Part shown: in pieces, positions 1 to 10,500 of the stretch | Position numbering within the stretch: position 1 is the stretch's first letter | Layout: each line of letters begins with the position of its first letter | Origin: DAOVRD01 sp964521715 | GTDB lineage: Bacteria > Planctomycetota > Brocadiia > SM23-32 | Assembly: GCA_964521715.1 (NCBI GenBank) | Contig: CAZFSS010000005.1 | Location: 124,001 to 188,000, forward strand | DNA length: 64,000 bases | Reading direction: 5' to 3' | Position numbers and translations under genes: made by a program | The notes under the pieces: model-generated | Database searches by the model: none | Told to the model about the DNA's origin: nothing | The model's input: the letters and a program-made list of their open reading frames with translations, nothing else

Positions 1-861
1 AACAAGCTCTCCTGGGGCCCTTACCCGATCTGCACCGGCTACCAGGGCGTGGGCGTCATCGAGCAGGCGGGCTCGCACGTGGCGGGCTTCGAAGCGGGCC
101 AGACGGTCTACTACCGCCACAACCGCCGGATCCAGCTCCCGGACGGACGGCGCGTCAGCGGGGTCAGCGGCGTCCACTGCTCGCGTGCGCTCGTGGACAT
201 GGGCGGCGATCCGCAGGTGGCCCCCCTGCCCGACGGCGTCGCCGAGGACGCCGGCAGCCTGTTCGTCATGCCGTCGGTCGGCCTGCACGGCGTGGACATG
301 GCCAACCCCCGGACGGGCGAAGCCGTGCTCGTCTACGGGGCGGGCTTGATCGGCCTCGGCGTCGTGGCCGCCGCAAGCTACAGGGGCGCGGTCGTGATCG
401 CCGTGGACGTGCAGCCGCGCCGGTTGGCCGCCGCGGGCGAACTGGGCGCCGATCACGTCATCGACGCCGGCCGGCAAGACGTGGGGGCGGAACTGAAGGC
501 GGTGGCGCCACAGGGCGCGGACGTCGTCTTCGAATGCACGGGCCTGCCCGAATGCATCGACACGGCCATTGCCCTCTGCCGCGACCACGGCACGTTCGTG
601 CTCCAGGGCAACTACGGAGCCCGGCCGATCTCCTGGCACTTCCTGCCAGCGCACGGCCGCCAGCTCAAGATGCTGTTCCCGTGCGACGACGGCGGCCCTG
701 CGTGCCGACGCGCCGTCATGAAGAACATGGCCGCCGGCGCGCTGAAGTGGGAGGTGACCCTGACGCACCGCGTGGAGGCGGCCGACGCGGCGCGGTTCTA
801 CGCGGATCTGAACGCGAATGAGGTGAAGGACCTCGTTGGCGCCGTCATCCATTGGTCTTGA
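1..861 (+). CDS. zinc-type medium-chain alcohol/polyol dehydrogenase (5' end missing)
   Basis: This gene is open at the left window edge. The frame reads from base 1 (NKLSWGPYPICTGYQGVGV...) to a TGA at 859-861, giving 286 residues. The first visible residues match the GYQGVG region that follows the catalytic zinc site in the MDR superfamily, so the true start lies outside the window and the GTG at 49 is internal. A Rossmann NAD(P) motif is seen as GAGLIGLGVV, followed by an acidic end of beta2 (AVDVQPRR), and VVFECTG fits the next strand. Members of this family oxidise alcohols, polyols or sugar alcohols; the substrate cannot be read here. The sugar epimerase that starts 17 bases downstream on the same strand suggests a carbohydrate operon. 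Confidence 0.85.
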   Translation, partial: NKLSWGPYPICTGYQGVGVIEQAGSHVAGFEAGQTVYYRHNRRIQLPDGRRVSGVSGVHCSRALVDMGGDPQVAPLPDGVAEDAGSLFVMPSVGLHGVDMANPRTGEAVLVYGAGLIGLGVVAAASYRGAVVIAVDVQPRRLAAAGELGADHVIDAGRQDVGAELKAVAPQGADVVFECTGLPECIDTAIALCRDHGTFVLQGNYGARPISWHFLPAHGRQLKMLFPCDDGGPACRRAVMKNMAAGALKWEVTLTHRVEAADAARFYADLNANEVKDLVGAVIHWS

Positions 862-878
862 ATTGGAGAAGGCCCGAA

Positions 879-1718
879 ATGAGTCGGATACTGCTAACCG
901 GAGCAAGCGGCTTCATCGGGGGAGCGCTGGCTGGCTCGCTGGCGGCCGGACACGAGCTGACCAGCATCGGCCGCCGCCGGCCGGACGCGGACGTGCCGTT
1001 TGTGCGGGGCCTGTTCTCATCCTTTGAGGATCTCCGACGCCTGGACTCCTGCCACTTCGACGTGGCGATCCACCTGGCGGCCGTAACCGGCGGCTGCAGC
1101 GAACGGGACGGCATGCTGGTCAACGTCGAAGGGACGCGGTGCCTGATGCGCTACCTGATCGACCGCGGATGCCTCAAGTTCGTCCTGGCCAGCTCCATAG
1201 CGGCAGTCGGAATGCAGAGCGTGAAGTTCCGCCCGCTCCATATGCCCATCCCCGACGAGCACCCCTGCCTCGATCGCGACGGCTACGGGTTCAGCAAGTT
1301 CATGATGGAGGAAGTCACGAAGTACTACTGGCGCCAGAACGACGAGATCGACGTCATCAACCTGCGGCTGGCCACGATCCTGCCCGATGACGCGCCCAGG
1401 CGCCCGTACGAGGCGGGGCCGATCCCCGAATGGTCGTTCGGCAGGATCACCGTCATGTACCTGAGCGACTGCCTCAAGGCGCTCACCCTCGCCGCCGAGG
1501 CGCCCCATAAGCGCGGCGTGCGCATCATGAACGCCACGGCGCCGGTGGCGAACGTGGCCGACACGATCCCCCACGTCATGCGCACGTGGTACCCCGACGC
1601 CAACCTCGACCTCAGCCATTACGAGCGCCCCGGACACGAGCGGGACTCGGCGTTCGACGTCCGCCGCATCGAGGCGGAGCTCGGCTTCGTGGCGGCGCGC
1701 AACCCCCTGGAGCCCTGA
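879..1718 (+). CDS. NAD-dependent epimerase/dehydratase (extended SDR)
   Basis: A 279-residue protein starting MSRILLTGASGFIGGALAG. The GASGFIGG glycine motif near residue 8 is the NAD(P)-binding signature of extended short-chain dehydrogenases, and the later SSIAAVG and YGFSKFMMEE stretches give the Ser/Tyr-x3-Lys catalytic set. The ATG at 879 is preferred over an upstream TTG at 852 because a GGAG lies 10 bases before it and the protein then starts right at the Rossmann strand. The gene follows the dehydrogenase by 17 bases and probably shares its transcript. Proteins of this family epimerise or dehydrate nucleotide sugars or related carbohydrates. The exact substrate is unknown. Confidence 0.85.
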   Translation: MSRILLTGASGFIGGALAGSLAAGHELTSIGRRRPDADVPFVRGLFSSFEDLRRLDSCHFDVAIHLAAVTGGCSERDGMLVNVEGTRCLMRYLIDRGCLKFVLASSIAAVGMQSVKFRPLHMPIPDEHPCLDRDGYGFSKFMMEEVTKYYWRQNDEIDVINLRLATILPDDAPRRPYEAGPIPEWSFGRITVMYLSDCLKALTLAAEAPHKRGVRIMNATAPVANVADTIPHVMRTWYPDANLDLSHYERPGHERDSAFDVRRIEAELGFVAARNPLEP

Positions 1719-1737
1719 GCCGCGCCGCCCGCCCCCG

Positions 1738-3957
1738 TCACTCCTTCCCGATGCGCAGCAGCCTGAGGCCGTTGAAGGTCACCAGCAACGAGGCCCCCGT
1801 GTCCGCGGCGATCGCCATCCACAGGGTCGCCACGCCGAGCAGGGCAAGGACGATGAAAGCGGCCTTCAGGCCGAGGGCGAACGCGACGTTCTGCTTGATG
1901 GTCGCCAGGGCGCGCCGAGAATGGCGGATCAGCCACGGGAGCTTCGGCAGCTCGTCGGACATGAGCGTTATGTCGGCCGCCTCGATGGCGGCGTCGCTGC
2001 CTATGGCTCCCATGGCGATGCCCACGGAAGCGGCAGCCATGGCGGGCGCGTCGTTCACCCCGTCCCCGACCATCGCGACCCGGCCGTATTCGGCGACCAG
2101 CTGCCTTACCGCCTCGACCTTGTCTTCGGGCAGCAGGCCGGCGCGGAACTCGTCGACGCCCGTCGCCTCGGCGACGGATTGCGCGGTCTGCTCGTTGTCG
2201 CCTGTCAGCACGAGGATCTTGCGGAGCCCCAGGCGCTTGAGCGCGCGGACAACGTCCGCCGCCCCTTCGCGCACGCCGTCAGCCACGCTGAGCAGGCCGC
2301 AGACGTGGCCCTCGCTGCCGACGGCTATCACGGAGTGACCGGCGTCCTCCAGCTCGAGCGCCTTGCGGTGCGCCTGCGGCGTCTCCCGTCCCCTCTCGTG
2401 CATCATGCGATGGCTGCCGATCCAGTAGCGCCTTCCGTCGATCGAGGCTTCGGCTCCCTTTCCCTTCAGGGATGTGAACCGCCTCCCGCGCCGCACTCTC
2501 ACGCCGTCGGCAGTCGCCCTGCGCACAACGGCGTCGGCCAGGGGATGCAGGCTGTCCACCTCGATCGCGGCCGCCCTTTCCAGAAGCTCGGCGGGGGTGT
2601 GGTCTTCAAGCGGCACGACTTGCTGCACTTCCGGGCGGCCGTAGGTCAGAGTCCCCGTCTTGTCCATGGCGATGGCACGCAGGCGGCCCACGGCCTCCAG
2701 GTACATGCCGCCCTTGATGAGAATGCCGTTCCGCATCGCGCTGGTCAGGCCGGAGACCACGCTGACGGGCGTCGAGATCACCAGGGCGCAGGGGCAGGCG
2801 ACGACCAGCAGCACCAGCCCGCGGTAGAGCCACTCGGACCATTGCCCCCCGGCCGCCAGGGGCGGCAGCAGCACGACGGCCAGCGCCAGAGCCATCATGG
2901 CGGGGGTGTAGTAGCGGGCGAACGTCTCGACCCACTGCTCGCTCGGCGCGCGGCGGGACTGCGACTCCTGCACCAGGTGGATGATCCGCGCGAGCGCGGT
3001 GCCGTCCGCGGGCCTGGTGACCTCGAAGTGGATGGTGCCCAGCTCGTTGATCGTCCCGGCGAAGACCTCATCCGCCGGCCCCTTGGCGACCGGCCTGGAC
3101 TCGCCGGTGATGGGCGCCTGGTTCACGGTCGTCTCGCCGGTCAGAACCGTGCCGTCCAGCGGGATCTTCTCGCCCGGACGCACGACCACGACCGAGCCGA
3201 GCGGCACCTGGGCCACGGGCCTTTCGACGATCCGCCCGCCGGCCGGCTCCGCGACCCTGGCAACGGCCGGCGAGAGGTCGATCAACGCGCCGATGGCGCG
3301 CCGCGCCCGCGCGACGCTCCAGTGCTCCAGCATCAGCGCGACGGCAAACAGGAAGCTCACCGTCGCCGCCTCGAACCATTCCCCTATCGCCATCGCCCCG
3401 GCGACGGCGACCGTCATCAGCAGGTGCATGTCGGGCCGCCACCGAACGGCAGCCAGGACAGCCCGGGGCGCCACGTACCATGCGCCGGTGACGACAGCGC
3501 CCAGGCAGCAAAGCAGCGAGGCGACGGGCAGGGCGTGCCCCGGCCGGCCCGCGCCTCCGGTCAGGGCGTCCAGCACGCCTCCGTGCAGCGCCCAGTGGCT
3601 GGCGAATCCCGCCGCGAGCAGCAGGCCGCTCGCAGCGGCCATGACCAGGCGCCCATGCCTGTGCCAGAACGTCTCGGGCGCGGCCCTCGCGCGCTCTTCC
3701 CACGGGACGGCCGTCATCCCGGCCCCGCTGACGGCGGAGACGATGTCGTCCGGGGCGATGAGGTTCGGATCGTAAGTGACCGTCATGCGGGCGTTCAGGA
3801 GATCGAAGTCCAGGCGCAGCACGCCTTCCCTGTGCGCAAGGACGCGCCTAAGCGCGCCCACTTCCTCGGCACAGTCCATCTCCTCGACTTTGTAAGCGAT
3901 CTCAGCCACGCTCAGCCCACACGCCGGCAGGTCGCGGAGACAGGCTCGCGACGACAC
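1738..3957 (-). CDS. heavy-metal-translocating P1B-type ATPase (Zn/Cd/Pb type)
   Basis: A 739-residue membrane ATPase predicted to export divalent soft metals using ATP. In order: an HMA-like domain (about residues 17-85), membrane segments, the actuator TGES loop, the transmembrane ACPCALV metal site (near residue 386), the phosphorylated DKTGTLT (near 430), an HP motif (SLHPLADA) and the hinge GDGVNDAPA (near 630). The CPC motif marks a P1B pump, and the C-terminal TFNGLRLLR resembles ZntA/CadA proteins. The HMA domain has MDCAEE instead of MxCxxC, so only one of the two usual cysteines (C29) is present. The start is a GTG with a G-rich stretch before it; a GTG 16 codons further in is an alternative. 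A minus-strand promoter lies about 80 bases upstream. Confidence 0.92.
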   Translation of the reverse strand: MSSRACLRDLPACGLSVAEIAYKVEEMDCAEEVGALRRVLAHREGVLRLDFDLLNARMTVTYDPNLIAPDDIVSAVSGAGMTAVPWEERARAAPETFWHRHGRLVMAAASGLLLAAGFASHWALHGGVLDALTGGAGRPGHALPVASLLCCLGAVVTGAWYVAPRAVLAAVRWRPDMHLLMTVAVAGAMAIGEWFEAATVSFLFAVALMLEHWSVARARRAIGALIDLSPAVARVAEPAGGRIVERPVAQVPLGSVVVVRPGEKIPLDGTVLTGETTVNQAPITGESRPVAKGPADEVFAGTINELGTIHFEVTRPADGTALARIIHLVQESQSRRAPSEQWVETFARYYTPAMMALALAVVLLPPLAAGGQWSEWLYRGLVLLVVACPCALVISTPVSVVSGLTSAMRNGILIKGGMYLEAVGRLRAIAMDKTGTLTYGRPEVQQVVPLEDHTPAELLERAAAIEVDSLHPLADAVVRRATADGVRVRRGRRFTSLKGKGAEASIDGRRYWIGSHRMMHERGRETPQAHRKALELEDAGHSVIAVGSEGHVCGLLSVADGVREGAADVVRALKRLGLRKILVLTGDNEQTAQSVAEATGVDEFRAGLLPEDKVEAVRQLVAEYGRVAMVGDGVNDAPAMAAASVGIAMGAIGSDAAIEAADITLMSDELPKLPWLIRHSRRALATIKQNVAFALGLKAAFIVLALLGVATLWMAIAADTGASLLVTFNGLRLLRIGKE

Positions 3958-4034
3958 ACGCCCCGCCCCCCGGAACCAGACGCGGGGCCGGCGCGCCGCG
4001 CGGCCACAGGATCAGCGCCAGCTCCCATGCACTC

Positions 4035-4064
4035 ATCTTAAGTCGGGACGGCTGGCCTGTCCAA
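4035..4064 (-). promoter_or_regulatory. sigma70-like promoter for the P1B-ATPase
   Basis: On the minus strand TTGGAC (4064-4059) and TAAGAT (4040-4035) are separated by 18 bases. The predicted transcript would start near 4028, about 70 bases before the ATPase start. Assigned by eye only. Confidence 0.5.
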
Positions 4065-4160
4065 TGTCGCGCAGGGAGGCGCAGGCCCGGGCGCGCAAGC
4101 CCGCGTGACGTGGGTGCGGGCGCGGCCCTCCGACCGGGACTTGCCGGGGTCCTGCGGAAC

Positions 4161-4188
4161 TTGACTTCGCAAGGCGACACACTATACT
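4161..4188 (+). promoter_or_regulatory. strong sigma70-like promoter for the giant surface protein
   Basis: TTGACT (4161-4166) and TATACT (4183-4188) with a 16-base spacer, one of the best matches to consensus in the window. Transcription would begin near 4195 and give an untranslated leader of about 350 bases before the ATG at 4546. Confidence 0.7.
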
Positions 4189-4194
4189 AGGGGG

Positions 4195-4545
4195 CGCTGA
4201 ATCCTGAGAAGAGCCTCTACATACGTATCAAGGCCAGCTGAGGAACCTAAGGGCCGCTATAGCAACGACGGTGCTCCGGCCTGACGCCGGTGGGGGTGTT
4301 GGCAAGCCACGCCGGAGGAAGGGCGTGATGCGCCGTCTTAGCGCCTTTTCGGCAGGTTTGCCGGAGATGCACGGCCCATGCAGCACCGCCGTACGGCGGT
4401 CCGTTGGTCGGATGCTCGACGTGCACGAGAAGACGAACCAACTCCAACCGGCCTTCCCCGTTTCCGGCAGGACGGGAACCACGAACCCGAAGGTCCGCCG
4501 GACCTTGTCACGCCTCAAGACCACCACAAAGTCAGGGAGCCCGCA
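4195..4545 (+). promoter_or_regulatory. long structured 5' leader of the giant surface protein gene
   Basis: About 350 transcribed bases between the promoter and the ATG at 4546. It contains GC-rich hairpins (for example CCGGC-CTGAC-GCCGG near 4277-4291) and a palindromic CCGCCGTACGGCGG near 4386-4399. It also contains an open frame (4271-4549) whose TGA overlaps the ATG of the big gene as ATGA. No known riboswitch class was recognised. A GGGAG at 4535-4539 is the ribosome binding site. Confidence 0.4.
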
Positions 4546-7500
4546 ATGATCAGTCACAGAGGAAAGAGGGACCGTCTCCTCAGCACGCGGCTGGAGGGCC
4601 TGCTACTGGAACGCCTCGAGAGCAGGATCCTGCTGTCAGCCCCCATCATCCAGTCGCTGGAGGACTCCCCCGACCCGGTGCACGAGACCGACGTCCTCAC
4701 CCTAACGGCCCGCAACGTGGTCGACCCGGACGGCGGGGCCATAGTCCAGGTGCGGTTCTACCGGGACTCCAACGGCAACGGCACGCTCCAGGTAGGCACC
4801 GACCCACTAATGGGCTACGGCACGCAGATCGGTGCCACCCATGACTGGCAGCTGGCCCAGACCGCAAGCTGGAGCCCCGGCACCTACTACTACTTCGCCG
4901 TCGCGCAGGACCAGCTCGGCGAGTCCAACCAGGCCTCCCCCGCCGCCACCGTCGGCCGCGTGAACGACAGGCCCACCATCACGTCCCTGACCGGAACACC
5001 CCAACCGATAGGCCCCGGCGATACGCTGACGCTGCAGGCGCTCGGCGTCACCGACACGGACGGCGTAGTCAGCAACGTCGACTTCTACCGCGACTCCGCG
5101 GTGGGCACGATCGGGTCCTGGGACGCCAGCGACCTCTTCCTCGGCAGGGACAACGACGGCTCGAACGGCTGGACGTGGCAGGGCGAGGTCACCTGGCAAA
5201 CGTCGTACTACTTCGCCCGGCCGCGGGACAACGACGGCGCCTGGGGCGCATTCGTCACGGGGACCGTCAACCAGAAGCCCACCATCGCTTTCGTCCAGCA
5301 CGATCCCAATCCGATCGTGCAAAACCAGCCCGTCACCTTCATCGCCACCGGCGCGAGCGACCCCAACGGGTCAGTCGCCAGCGTCGCGTTCTACCGCGAC
5401 GTGTTCGACAGCGGACACTTCAACCCCGCCCAGGACCAGCTGCTCGGCTACGGCGTGAACTTCGGCAGCGGGGAATGGCGCCTGACTGTCCAGGCCAGCT
5501 GGCAGCCCGACATAAGCCCCATGTACTTCGCCGTGGCTCAGGACAACCAGAGCCAGTGGGGCAACGCCGTCTGGGTGCTGAACGAGAACCCCGCCCTCGA
5601 CCACATCGAGGTGACCCCCGATGTCCCCATCCTGGGCGAGCAGCTCACCCTCGATGCGCTCGGCGTGACGGACGTCGACGGGTTCATCACGGAGGTGCTG
5701 TTCAGCGTGTTCGACTCGCCCGAGGGCACGCCGTACCTCGGCTGGCCTCACCCCAGCATGGACTGGGGCTGGCCCAACGACTGGTCCTACGACACGAACG
5801 GCGCAAACGGCTGGACCTGGACCATCCGGCCCGACTGGCGCGTGACGGCCATGGTCCCGGGGGACTTCGACCTGGACGGCGACGTGGACGTCGCCCTGGC
5901 CGTCAATACGTGGAACGACACCGATGGCGACGGCGTCATGGACGCGGCCGAAGCAGGCAACTACTCCACGCTCGGTCCCGACTTCGTCGCCGTGCTGCGC
6001 AACGACGGGTCGGGCGAGTTCTGGGCCGATTCCATCATCTACCTGGGCATCCCCGCCAACGACTGGCCCTATCACCAGTACAACCCCTCCGATATCGCCG
6101 CCGGCGACATGAACAACGACGGCTTCCTGGACCTGGTCGTGGCCAACTCGTGGACGGACCGCGTCTCGGTGCTGTTGAACAACGGCGACGGCACGTTCGG
6201 CCCCGAAACGTGGTACGAGACGGACCTCGACCGGACGCCCGGCGCGGCGAACATAGTGCCGCACGCCCTCGACCTGGGCGACCTGAACGCCGACGGCAAC
6301 CTGGACGTGGCCGTCCTGTCCTACTGGGACTATGCCCTGGGCACGCCGGGCGGCGTGTCGGTCCTTTTCTGCGACGGAACGGGCGCGCTGCCCGATGCCA
6401 ACGCCGACGACTTTCCCACGGACCTGATCCGCATGTACTCCCTGCCCGGGCCGGGCTACACGCCCGAGGATCTGGCGATAGCCGACCTGGACCAGGACGG
6501 CTACAACGACCTGGCCATCGTCGGCCAGAACGGCGTGCTGTTCCTCTGGAACAACGGGTTCTTCCAGGCCGAGCAGACCGTCGGCTTCTTCGGCGACCCG
6601 GGCGGCGTGATCGGCCGGGCCTGGGAGACCGGCATCACCGGCACCACCGAACAGCAGGTCGTCTACGACTACATCTGGCGCGACGGCAGCCCCGCCGACG
6701 TCACCCCGGACACGTTCTTCTCCTACGAGCCGCCCTATTACCACGGCGACCTGTCGGGCGACGATTACGACATGTACCGCGTCACCCTCGAGCAGGGGGC
6801 GCTGCTGCACATCCGCGTCGTGCCCGTCCCCTTCCTGGATCCCGATACCACACCGCTGACTACCGACATCGCAATCTGGAACTCCAGCGGGGGACAGGAG
6901 CTCTACCTGGACGACGCCATTGACCCGGAGAACGTCGGCCCCGTTACGGACGTCTACTGGACCGCTCCATCCACGGGCAACTACTACGTAGGCATCGGCG
7001 AGTACGACATAGAGGCCGAACCGCCGGATCTCTTCAACCCCATCACCGGCGAGAACCCCGTCGGCGTGAGCCAGGAGGGAGAGTACGAACTGACGCTGGA
7101 AGCCTATGGCAGCACTTACGCCGCCGCACAGGACTTCCAGATCTACGGCACCGTGGCCGGGGACATCTACGAGACCAACAACGCCAGCGCCAACGCCTGG
7201 AACCTGGGCACCGTGACGGGCTGGCGCGGCTGGTATGACCTGGCCATCGGGCCCGCCGGCGACGAGGACTGGTTCTCATTCGACCTGCTGGCAGGCGGCA
7301 CGGACGATATCGTCCGCATCGAGTTCACGCACGCCGCCGGCAACCTCGACCTGGAGGTCTACGACTCCGCCCTCGTCCTCAGTCTTTTCTCGTACTCGAC
7401 GACAGACAACGAGCAGGTCTCGCTGGACACGCTCCCCGCCGGCACGTACTACGTGCGCGTGTTCGAGGCCGGCGGCGGCACCAACCCCTCGTATAACCTC

Positions 7501-10500
7501 GTGCTCCACGGTTCGCGACCCGGCATCGCCGGCGATCTGGTCATCAGCGACGACGTCATCGTCGACGGGCTGTGGGAGACGGGCGAGGACATCTGGGTTG
7601 ACGCGAATACGAACGGCACCTTCGACGGCGTGCCGCCGGATGTCATCGTTAGCGGCGCGCCGACATTGGCAGACCCTGCCGTCGCCGCCACCAACCTGTT
7701 CTTCGTTGATTCCAACGGGGACGGCCTCTGGACGGTCGAAGAGGACGTCTGGGCCGACCTAAACGCAAACGGCATCTACGACGAGAGCGTCGAGAGCCCC
7801 AGCATCTACGGGGGCGCGCAGTGGACGACGCCTGCCCCTACCGTGCCGGGCAACGTCGGCGGCCTGTTCTTCAGCGACACGGTCGTCGTGAACGGCCGCT
7901 GGGACCCGGGCGAGGACATCTGGGCCGATGACCCCGCCGGGGCCCCGGGCGTCTATAACCAGGGGCTTGACCTGCGCGTCTACAACCCCCTCGGCTGGAC
8001 GACGGCGAACCTGGCCGTGGGCACCGTCGGCAACCTCTGGTTCTACGACACGGACGGCAACGGCGTCTGGGGCGACGGCGCCGCCGGCTGGACTCAGACC
8101 GACCTGGGCGAGTTCATCTGGGCCGAACTCGGCATAAACCAGGTCTACAACCCCGGCGTGGACGTGCAGGTGCCGGCCACGCCCGAACTGCCCATCCCGG
8201 ACGGCACGTTCGGCACGCGCGCCGACATCTTCTTCAATGACGTGAACCAGAACCGCCTGTGGGACTTCGGCGAGGACATGTGGGCGGACGTTGCCGGCTC
8301 CTTCGGGCAGTACAACGCCGCCGACACCCAGGTCTACGGCGGCGGCGACCCCTGGACCACGGCCACGGGCAGGTGGGGCATCCAGGGCCGCATCTTCGTC
8401 GTCGACAGGGACGGCGACGGCGCGTACGACTGGGGCGAGGGCCTCTGGGGCGACGGCCGCGCCCTCAGCCCGGACGAGCCGATCGGCGCCGGCGACTCCA
8501 TCCTCGTCGCCGACTTCCTGGAGGACAACCACGACCCCGATCCGGTCTACGCGGACGGATGGGTCTATAAGACGGGAGAGCTGCTGGACATCGACGTCGC
8601 CACGGCCAACTCGCTGACCAACCGCGCCGCCGTGCTGCTGGGCAACCATTACCTCAACGACGAGGGCGTCGACGTCTACCTGGGCCTGTACCCGAACGAG
8701 GATCGGTCCGCCATGGCGGGCGCAGGAGCCGGCGCCATGCCTGCGCTCGGCCTGCGGTTCAGCCAATACAACAATTGGACCGACGTCCAGATCGCCGACG
8801 CCTCCAGGGTCTACAACACGGTCATTCCCGGCTATCAACAGCCCTACTGGAACGTAGCCAATGGGCAGGCCGGCATCCAGGGCAACGTCTACTTCTGGGA
8901 CATCCCCGACGCCAACGGCGTCCGCAACCAGACGTGGGACTGGAACGAGGACCTCTGGGCCGACGTGGGCGGCCCCCTTGGCGTCTACAACGCCGGTGTC
9001 GACACGCCTATCTACAACACGGACCACTGGGACGTTCAGAACGGCGAGCGCGGCATCCAGGGGAACGTCTGGTTCCGCGACGCCAACTTCAACACGGTCT
9101 GGAACTCCGGAGAGGACCTCTGGGCTGACATGCACACCGGCACCTACCTAACCGGCGAGGCCCCGACCTCCATCACGGCCTACAACGTCGACGGCGACAC
9201 CACGAAGGCGCTCCATCCCGCCGATCCGGGCGGGACCACGGACTGGTGGTGGGCCCAGGCCAGCGTCGAGGCGGAGTGGTACGACGACGGCGTGCGCGAG
9301 CCGTACTTGGACCTGGTCACGACGAACCGCGACGATGGGTCGCTTTCGGTCTTCCTGAACGCCGCCGGCAGCTCGGCCAACTTCGGCATCGACGAGCGGC
9401 TGCCCTACAACTGGGGCACGGTCCATAAGGCGGACTTCGGGCTTGCCTACGCCAACTACCGCGTCGGGGACAACAACTACGACCTCGACAACGACGTCAT
9501 GCTCGGGCCGTTCGACCAGCCGGGCAGCGTCCTGTTCGGCGACTTCGACGGCGACGGCGTCCAGAACATGCTGGTCATCGAGCGCCTGAACGTGGCGGCG
9601 CTGGAGCAGGCATTCCCCTTCCACACTTCCGACCCGCTCGACCTGGATCCGTACGAGTGCGAGATCGCGCAGATCGGGCTCCCGTACGGCTTCGACGCGC
9701 GTTACTCCATCGTGCGCGGCTACGGCGATAAGTACAGCGTGACGTACTACGCCCGGGCGCATGACGAGGACTACGACCCGATCAACAACCCGCAGCTTGA
9801 GGGCTTCAGCGTCACGCGCTCCCTGGTAGTGGAGTTCAACCAGCGGCCGCAGATCTGGTCCTTCACGGCGGACCTCGTGACGGGCTCCGGCCCGTACCTG
9901 CATCTGGCGGCCAGCGGCGTGCAGGACCTGGACGGCGCGGTCCAGCACGTGGAGTTCTACCGCGACGACGGGGATAACGCCTTCGAGCCGACCGGTTACG
10001 GCATCTACACGGGCGCGGATTACTTCGTCCCCATCCCGGCGACGGTCGCGCCGCCCAACGGCACGGTTGGTCTGCCGGGCCTGCTCTTCGCCGACCTGAA
10101 CGCCAACGGAATCTACGAGGAGACGGCCGGGGAGGACATCTGGTTTGACGCGAACGGGGACGGCCTCTACAGCGGGGTGGGCGAGCAGGTGTGGAACGGC
10201 GGAGATCCCTGGACCACGGCCGTCGGCACGCCCGGGATCAGGGGGCGCCTGCTCTTCAGGGACACCAACGACAACGGCATCTACACCGCCGGCGAACCCG
10301 TCTGGCGCGACGAACAGGACGAACTGGTCGGCACCGACAACGACGGCAGCAACGGCTGGACCTTCGCCGACGACCAGCCGTTCCAGGACTTCGCGGGCAG
10401 GCGCTACTGGGCCCGGGCCATCGACCTGGACGGCGCGTACAGCGGCAACTGGGTCGGGGCAATAGACGCGGCCGGCACGCTCAGCGTCCCCTCCTTCACC

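Noticed and set aside
1921..4041. 706-residue open frame on the plus strand opposite the P1B-ATPase
   Set aside because: It is the reverse-strand shadow of a clear ATPase with all motifs; its translation is low-complexity His/Gly/Arg-rich.
4195..4545. known riboswitch (c-di-GMP, cobalamin, glycine) in the giant-gene leader
   Set aside because: A GGTTTGCCGG stretch recalled part of a GEMM motif but in the wrong orientation, and the core elements are absent.
4271..4549. 92-residue upstream frame as a real gene
   Set aside because: Arg/Lys-rich product, no ribosome binding site and no domain; only the ATGA overlap is suggestive, so it is kept as a finding and not a gene.
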